64,000 nucleotides of DNA, taken from NCBI GenBank assembly GCA_905182985.1, contig CAJJDN010000005.1, positions 977,687 to 1,041,686 on the forward strand, written 5' to 3'. The notes under the pieces were generated by a model, which saw nothing but the letters and a program-made list of their open reading frames with translations, searched no databases and was not told where the DNA came from. Below, piece after piece: positions 59,628 to 64,000 of the stretch; position 1 is the stretch's first letter; each line of letters starts with the position of its first letter. The position numbers and the translations under genes were made by a program. Origin of the DNA: Paramecium sonneborni. Its lineage: Eukaryota > Ciliophora > Oligohymenophorea > Peniculida > Parameciidae.

Positions 59628-62600
59628 TTTTTATTGATATAAATCAAATTTTTTATTAGAATTTGTAGTAGAATTTAACTCAACTTAAATTAATTATCCT
59701 TTTAAAAAAAATTAATCATTTGATTTTTGAGTTTATTTAGTTTTTGGTGTATTTCCTTTAATATTTTCAACTAAAATCTCAGCATTATGCAAAATGCAAT
59801 CATTTTCAAAAGGGTTATTAAATTTTTTTTACATAGTTGATAAATATTTTGTATTTCTACTAATAGGTGGTGAAATTGGTCTTTGAACTAATTAAGTTTT
59901 ATTCAAATTATTTTTTGCTTTTTGAGAGTTTTTAAAGAATAATTTTGTTGTGTGTTACTTAATTTCAAAATCAGATAATCTATAACTTTTTTTCCTTTAA
60001 GATTTATTTTTATCTGTCTAATTAAACTAATCTCGATTAGTGACTGTTGGTAAGAAGTCTTATTTACTATCAAAAACAATGGATTTCTCATCCTCCAAGG
60101 TTGAATCAAATAGGATTTTTCTTTTTGGAAAATTATTTGGCTTGTGATTCGAAAATAAATTGTATTATTTCTTATAATTCTCAACTTCAATCTAAAGATA
60201 TTTCACGATTTCATTAGCATATTCTATTTTTGCAAAGTTGCTTTAGATTTATTCTTTTAAATCTTCATTTTCTTTTTCTAGTTTTTTGATCAAATCTAAA
60301 TCATCTTACCTGCTTGGACGATTATTAAATTAGATTTGTAAATCATTAATTTATTAAGCTAATTATTCTGAATTAATTTTAAATTATTCCTCTTATTTGT
60401 TTAGTTATTTAGTTATATCAAATATTTTATTATTTCCCACGGTCAATTAAAGATTAAGATCTTTAATAACATTATTATAATTCTCTATTTCCTTTTCTTA
60501 AAATTTGATTGTTTCATCTTTTTTTTTAATCTTTTAATCTGAAATAATTTAAAGGGTCTAAAATTCTTACTTTAAATTTGAAATTTAATTGTTCAGCTAA
60601 ATAGATTGATTTTCTAGTTTATTTTCATATTCTACCATTTAATCTTAAAGTTAATTTTTACTATATTCCTTTAGTCTTTATAATTCTCTACTTTTAAGCT
60701 CAAAATCTTCACTATATTTGTCGTTCAAAAACAAAGATTCTTTTAATTAGATCTATATTGATATTATTAATATACTTCTAAATCATTTATAATTTTATTT
60801 AAAGATTGTATCTTTGTTTATTACAGCTCAATTTATTTAGAAAGAGTTGAATCAATATTTTTGATTTGCTATATTTAAATTATTTATTATTTTGGTTCTT
60901 TTTCTTCATTAACACTTAATCTTTTCTTTTGAGCAGTTTAAGTTGATTTATTTTCTACAAGGATTTATGTTTAAGTATGAATATCTAATGTGTCTATATA
61001 ACCTAAATATCCTTATTTTATTTCCTCCACTATTTGATCAAGATTATCATGAAGTAGAAATTTTGATAAATACTTTTTTCTATCTGTTTACGTTTGAGCA
61101 TCAGATCGAAGGTCGTCATTTAATTAAGTTTACTCATCTTATTTTACATTATATAAACTTGGAGTTAATGTCATTCTTAATGAATTTTTCCATTAAAATG
61201 ATTAATTTTATTCTTAAGTATTTTATTCTGGTTCTTATATATCAAATTGTTTTAAGCTTTTAATATCATCTATTTAGGTATTTAATCTATCCATTTAATA
61301 AAATTTATTTTCATAATTTTTATTTTATTTCTAATCTTATTCTATATCAGATGATTCCTCTTGGGTTATTAACAAAAATAAAGGTCTATTTTAATCATTT
61401 TCGGTTATTTAATTTAAAGTAGTATATTCCTTATGAAAATCGATTGAAATATGTTTCTGAATAGATTTTATAATTTTCTTATCAGTCTAAGCTAGGTAAA
61501 CTATTTCATTTATAAGTTTTCTATATTTTATTTCAAACTCTTATTAAGAAATCATTTAATCTTATAAGGAAGAATTTTTTTATTGAAACATTTCATTTTA
61601 AAAAATCAATTAAGCTTATTCTTCTTACAATTGAAGTTTATTATCTTGCAATTTTAAGACTTGATCATTAAGTTGCTTTCTATCTTATTAACTAACTTGG
61701 CTTTCCTACTTTATCAATTTAATTAATTCAAAAATCTAAGATTTTACTGATGATTATTTCATTATCCCTATTTAAATTGTACCTATTGCACTCAACTCTA
61801 AAAGTACTTAATTTTATATTTCGTTTTATAAATCGATTTCTTTTGTTTTTAAAAACAGTTCCTGTTAAATTATTCCTATTTCATCATTTAATTAAACATT
61901 TTTTTATTTTAAATCTTAAATAATTTATTCTAATTATTTTGAATTATCGTGAAGCTGATTATTCAATAAGGACAAAGCTAAATTTTCAGCTTATTATTTT
62001 TTAATAAGTTCTTGCTATTCTGTTTATTGATTCAGAATATTTTCATAATCTAATTGCAATTCTTAGTTAAATTTTTCATAGGCTAATATCTTCTTTTCCA
62101 ATTCAGCTCGAATTTGATCTAATTATGTATTATTATAATTATACCTTTTTCATTGATATCTTTTGCTTAGTTTTTTAGTTTGGTTTAGTATTCTTCAAAA
62201 TTTGATTATTGTACTTTATGTATACGAATAGTAAATGCCTTTTCTAATTCTGATAATTATTATTTTCCTCTGCAGATAATCATCTATAGCTCATTTTTTT
62301 CAATTTCATGTTACTTCTTTATTTTTTGGATTTCATTTTATAGACTTTTAATTTACAATTCATTTGTTGTTTTTTCTTGAGCTAGGAGATTCATTGAGTT
62401 TCTATATATTTCACTATTTTAACTAGACAGTGCTAAATTATCTTAAAGTTCCTTTAAAGCTTTAGAATATTATTCTGCTAAGGTAATTTCAACATTGTTT
62501 ATTTGCTGTTAAAATTTATCCTTCTACTCAAGTAATAATTCTTTTAACTCGATACTTTAGTTTTTGAGCTGCTTAATCTCGTGTTAAAGAGTATTCATAT

Positions 62601-62829
62601 TCATTTAATAAAATTCTGCATCTTCTTTTACAAATAATAAAGCTTAAGTAATATCACACAACTCCATATTTAGATATCTGTTTGGAACATCTCTTAGATA
62701 TGTTTTCAATTCCTTTACTCTGTTATTTAAAAAATGGTGGAATGCCAAAATATCCTCTTTTAATAAATGATTTTCTTTTGTTAAACTGATTACTTGCCTT
62801 TATAAATAATCAATTTAATTTTCAGACAT
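59622..62829 (-). CDS. Long coiled-coil protein, unknown
   Basis: Starts MSENQIDYLQRQVISLTKEN at 62829 and runs about 1,040 residues of near-continuous heptads (LAEQYSKALKELQDNLALSS; KKQHEIEKNELQMIICRGKQ). At least one 26-nt intron interrupts it at DINEKG/... near 62120. The last ~70 residues turn non-helical with a Pro-rich stretch: LVQRPISPPISRNTKYLSTM, then FNNPFENDCILHNAEILVEN, a possible binding peptide. It ends at TGA 59622-59624. Likely a cytoskeletal, basal-body or Golgin-type rod protein; identity not determined. The divergent neighbour's ATG is only 8 bp away. Confidence 0.75.
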
Positions 62830-62836
62830 AAAATTA

Positions 62837-63607
62837 ATGGAATATAATGAAATAAAGTAACAGGTAACTAAATTATTAATTTTCAGATCGTTTCCAACAT
62901 AAAGGAAAACAAATAAAAAATTAAGGAGCTCTAAGTATTCTTGAAAACTTAACATACCGAATACAGTGAAGCCTAAAATAAGTTAGAAGAAGAAAAATAA
63001 AGAAGGAGGAAAGCAAAGAGCTCAAAAAACAAATTCTCTAGCTTTGAAAATGCAATCAATAGGCCTCCATTTTTTAGTGCTACTCATGCAGAATAAACGT
63101 TTCATGAATAAACATTCATTGATAATGAAGTACCAGCACTGACAGCAACTTAAAAAGAATAACTAATAATGCCATCAAGAAACAAAAGTCCAAAGATAAG
63201 TATGAATTAGAAATGATTTTCAGCTACATTCAAAATTTAACATCCATTATCAAAATTACAAAGTGACTTTCCTATCTTGAAACAGAATTAAATGAGTGAT
63301 AAAGAAATTAAAAGATTAGAAAAATGGTAAACTATCACAAATGAAAGAACAAAGTTATAAATAGAGGAGGTACCTTATTTTGGATAATTAGCAAAATAAA
63401 AATTTTATCGGGAGTTTGAAGAAAAAAGAACTGGAATAAAAAGAGACCTAAGTATTTTAATTAGCAAATACTAATTTACGCCTTTTAGATCCTCAACCAT
63501 CTTTGATTTCAGAAAATCCATTAACTCCAAGAAGATTATAAAAACTAATAACTTTACCAAGATTATATGAAAAAAAAGTATGGATGCCTAACAATAATTA
63601 TTTTTGA
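62837..63607 (+). CDS. Basic unknown protein
   Basis: ATG 62837 gives MEYNEIKQQ, a 23-nt intron, then IVSNIKENKQKIKELQVFLK, AQNKLEEEKQRRRKAKSSKN. The middle contains ENAINRPPFFSATHAEQTFH. A 24-nt intron near 63198-63221 and a 22-nt intron (GTACCTTATTTTGG...) join KQNQMSDKEIKRLEKWQTIT to KNFIGSLKKKELEQKETQVF. The end reads SENPLTPRRLQKLITLPRLY then KKVWMPNNNYF, to TGA 63605-63607. Helical, basic, no named domain. The ATG lies 7 bp from the divergent start at 62829, so 5' control elements must overlap. Confidence 0.7.
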
Positions 63608-63715
63608 TACATTTTTCATATTACCTTATTAAAAAATTAATACAGTCTATTTTGTTTATAAAAATTATTAAAAATAATCTAATCCTTTGAATTTCTATAT
63701 TTTCGTTATAAGACA

Positions 63716-64000
63716 TCAGCAAAAAGATGATGATTCTGATAAAGATTTTCTAAATAATCATTCATTTACAGAACTTAATTGGAATGAAGAACAACTTAAA
63801 AAAAATGTCAATATTAGATTTTCTTGTCCTAATTGTAGAAATTTTTAAATAGTTTGTTTATTATGTAAGCCAAAAGGTACTTATCCTCCTGAAAATAAAT
63901 AAAAAGAGGAAATTATTGCATACAAATGATCCTCTTGAAGATTATTTGAAAAAAATAAATAATAAATCCACTATTTCAAGACGTTATACTGCTAATTGTA
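63716..64000 (+). CDS. Zinc-knuckle protein, cut by right window edge
   Basis: A coding-like frame reads RHQQKDDDSDKDFLNNHSFT, ELNWNEEQLKKNVNIRFSCP, then NCRNFQIVCLLCKPKGTYPP. The C-x2-C..C-x2-C spacing (CPNC then CLLC) suggests a zinc knuckle. No start methionine precedes it between 63608 and 63740, so it may begin with an unseen exon or be partial. From about 63905 another frame, HTNDPLEDYLKKINNKSTIS, takes over, implying an intron. The gene continues beyond 64000. Function unknown. Confidence 0.5.

Overview
The window is ciliate macronuclear DNA, most likely Paramecium. Three things point there. The sequence is very AT-rich. TAA and TAG are read as glutamine inside every recognisable gene and only TGA ends a frame. 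The genes are interrupted by tiny GT..AG introns of about 20-35 nt, mostly GTA...TAG. No rRNA, tRNA, CRISPR array, transposon or telomeric repeat was seen. Genes are packed on both strands with gaps often under 60 bp. I translated with the TGA-only code and placed introns by hand, so exon borders are models.

Layout. 1-12 kb: a protein kinase cut by the left edge, a large Gln-rich protein, an OFD1 homologue (basal body/centriole), two unrecognised proteins and a centrin. 12-13 kb is gene-poor. 13-22 kb: a coiled-coil protein, an SPX-EXS phosphate exporter, a CCDC77 homologue, a TFxPxIN-motif protein and an AGC kinase. 22-30 kb: an MFS sugar-porter-like carrier, an unknown protein, a possible broken gene, a SNF1/AMPK-like kinase, a C2-membrane protein and a histidine phosphatase. 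30-37 kb: a Na+/H+ exchanger, a ULK-like kinase, a coiled-coil protein, ASF1, a short protein and a PWWP/TFIIS-like chromatin protein. 37-48 kb: a GBP-like GTPase fused to a very long coiled coil, a small probable ciliary protein, a CxxC protein, dynactin p150 and a GAF-domain remnant. 48-64 kb: a P5A ATPase, a uridine-kinase-like protein, a START protein and a run of small unknown and coiled-coil genes, ending in a zinc-knuckle gene cut by the right edge.

There is no operon logic. Several genes (OFD1, centrin, CCDC77, dynactin p150, the coiled-coil proteins) fit the centriole, cilium and cortical cytoskeleton that dominate ciliate cell biology. The rest is housekeeping: transport, signalling kinases, chromatin. 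I see no clearly new defence or mobile system. The most unusual items are the GBP-coiled-coil fusion, the PWWP-TFS2M architecture, a uridine kinase with an altered P-loop, a decayed-looking fRMsr-type GAF gene, and extreme gene packing, including convergent stops sharing TCATGA and divergent ATGs 7 bp apart.
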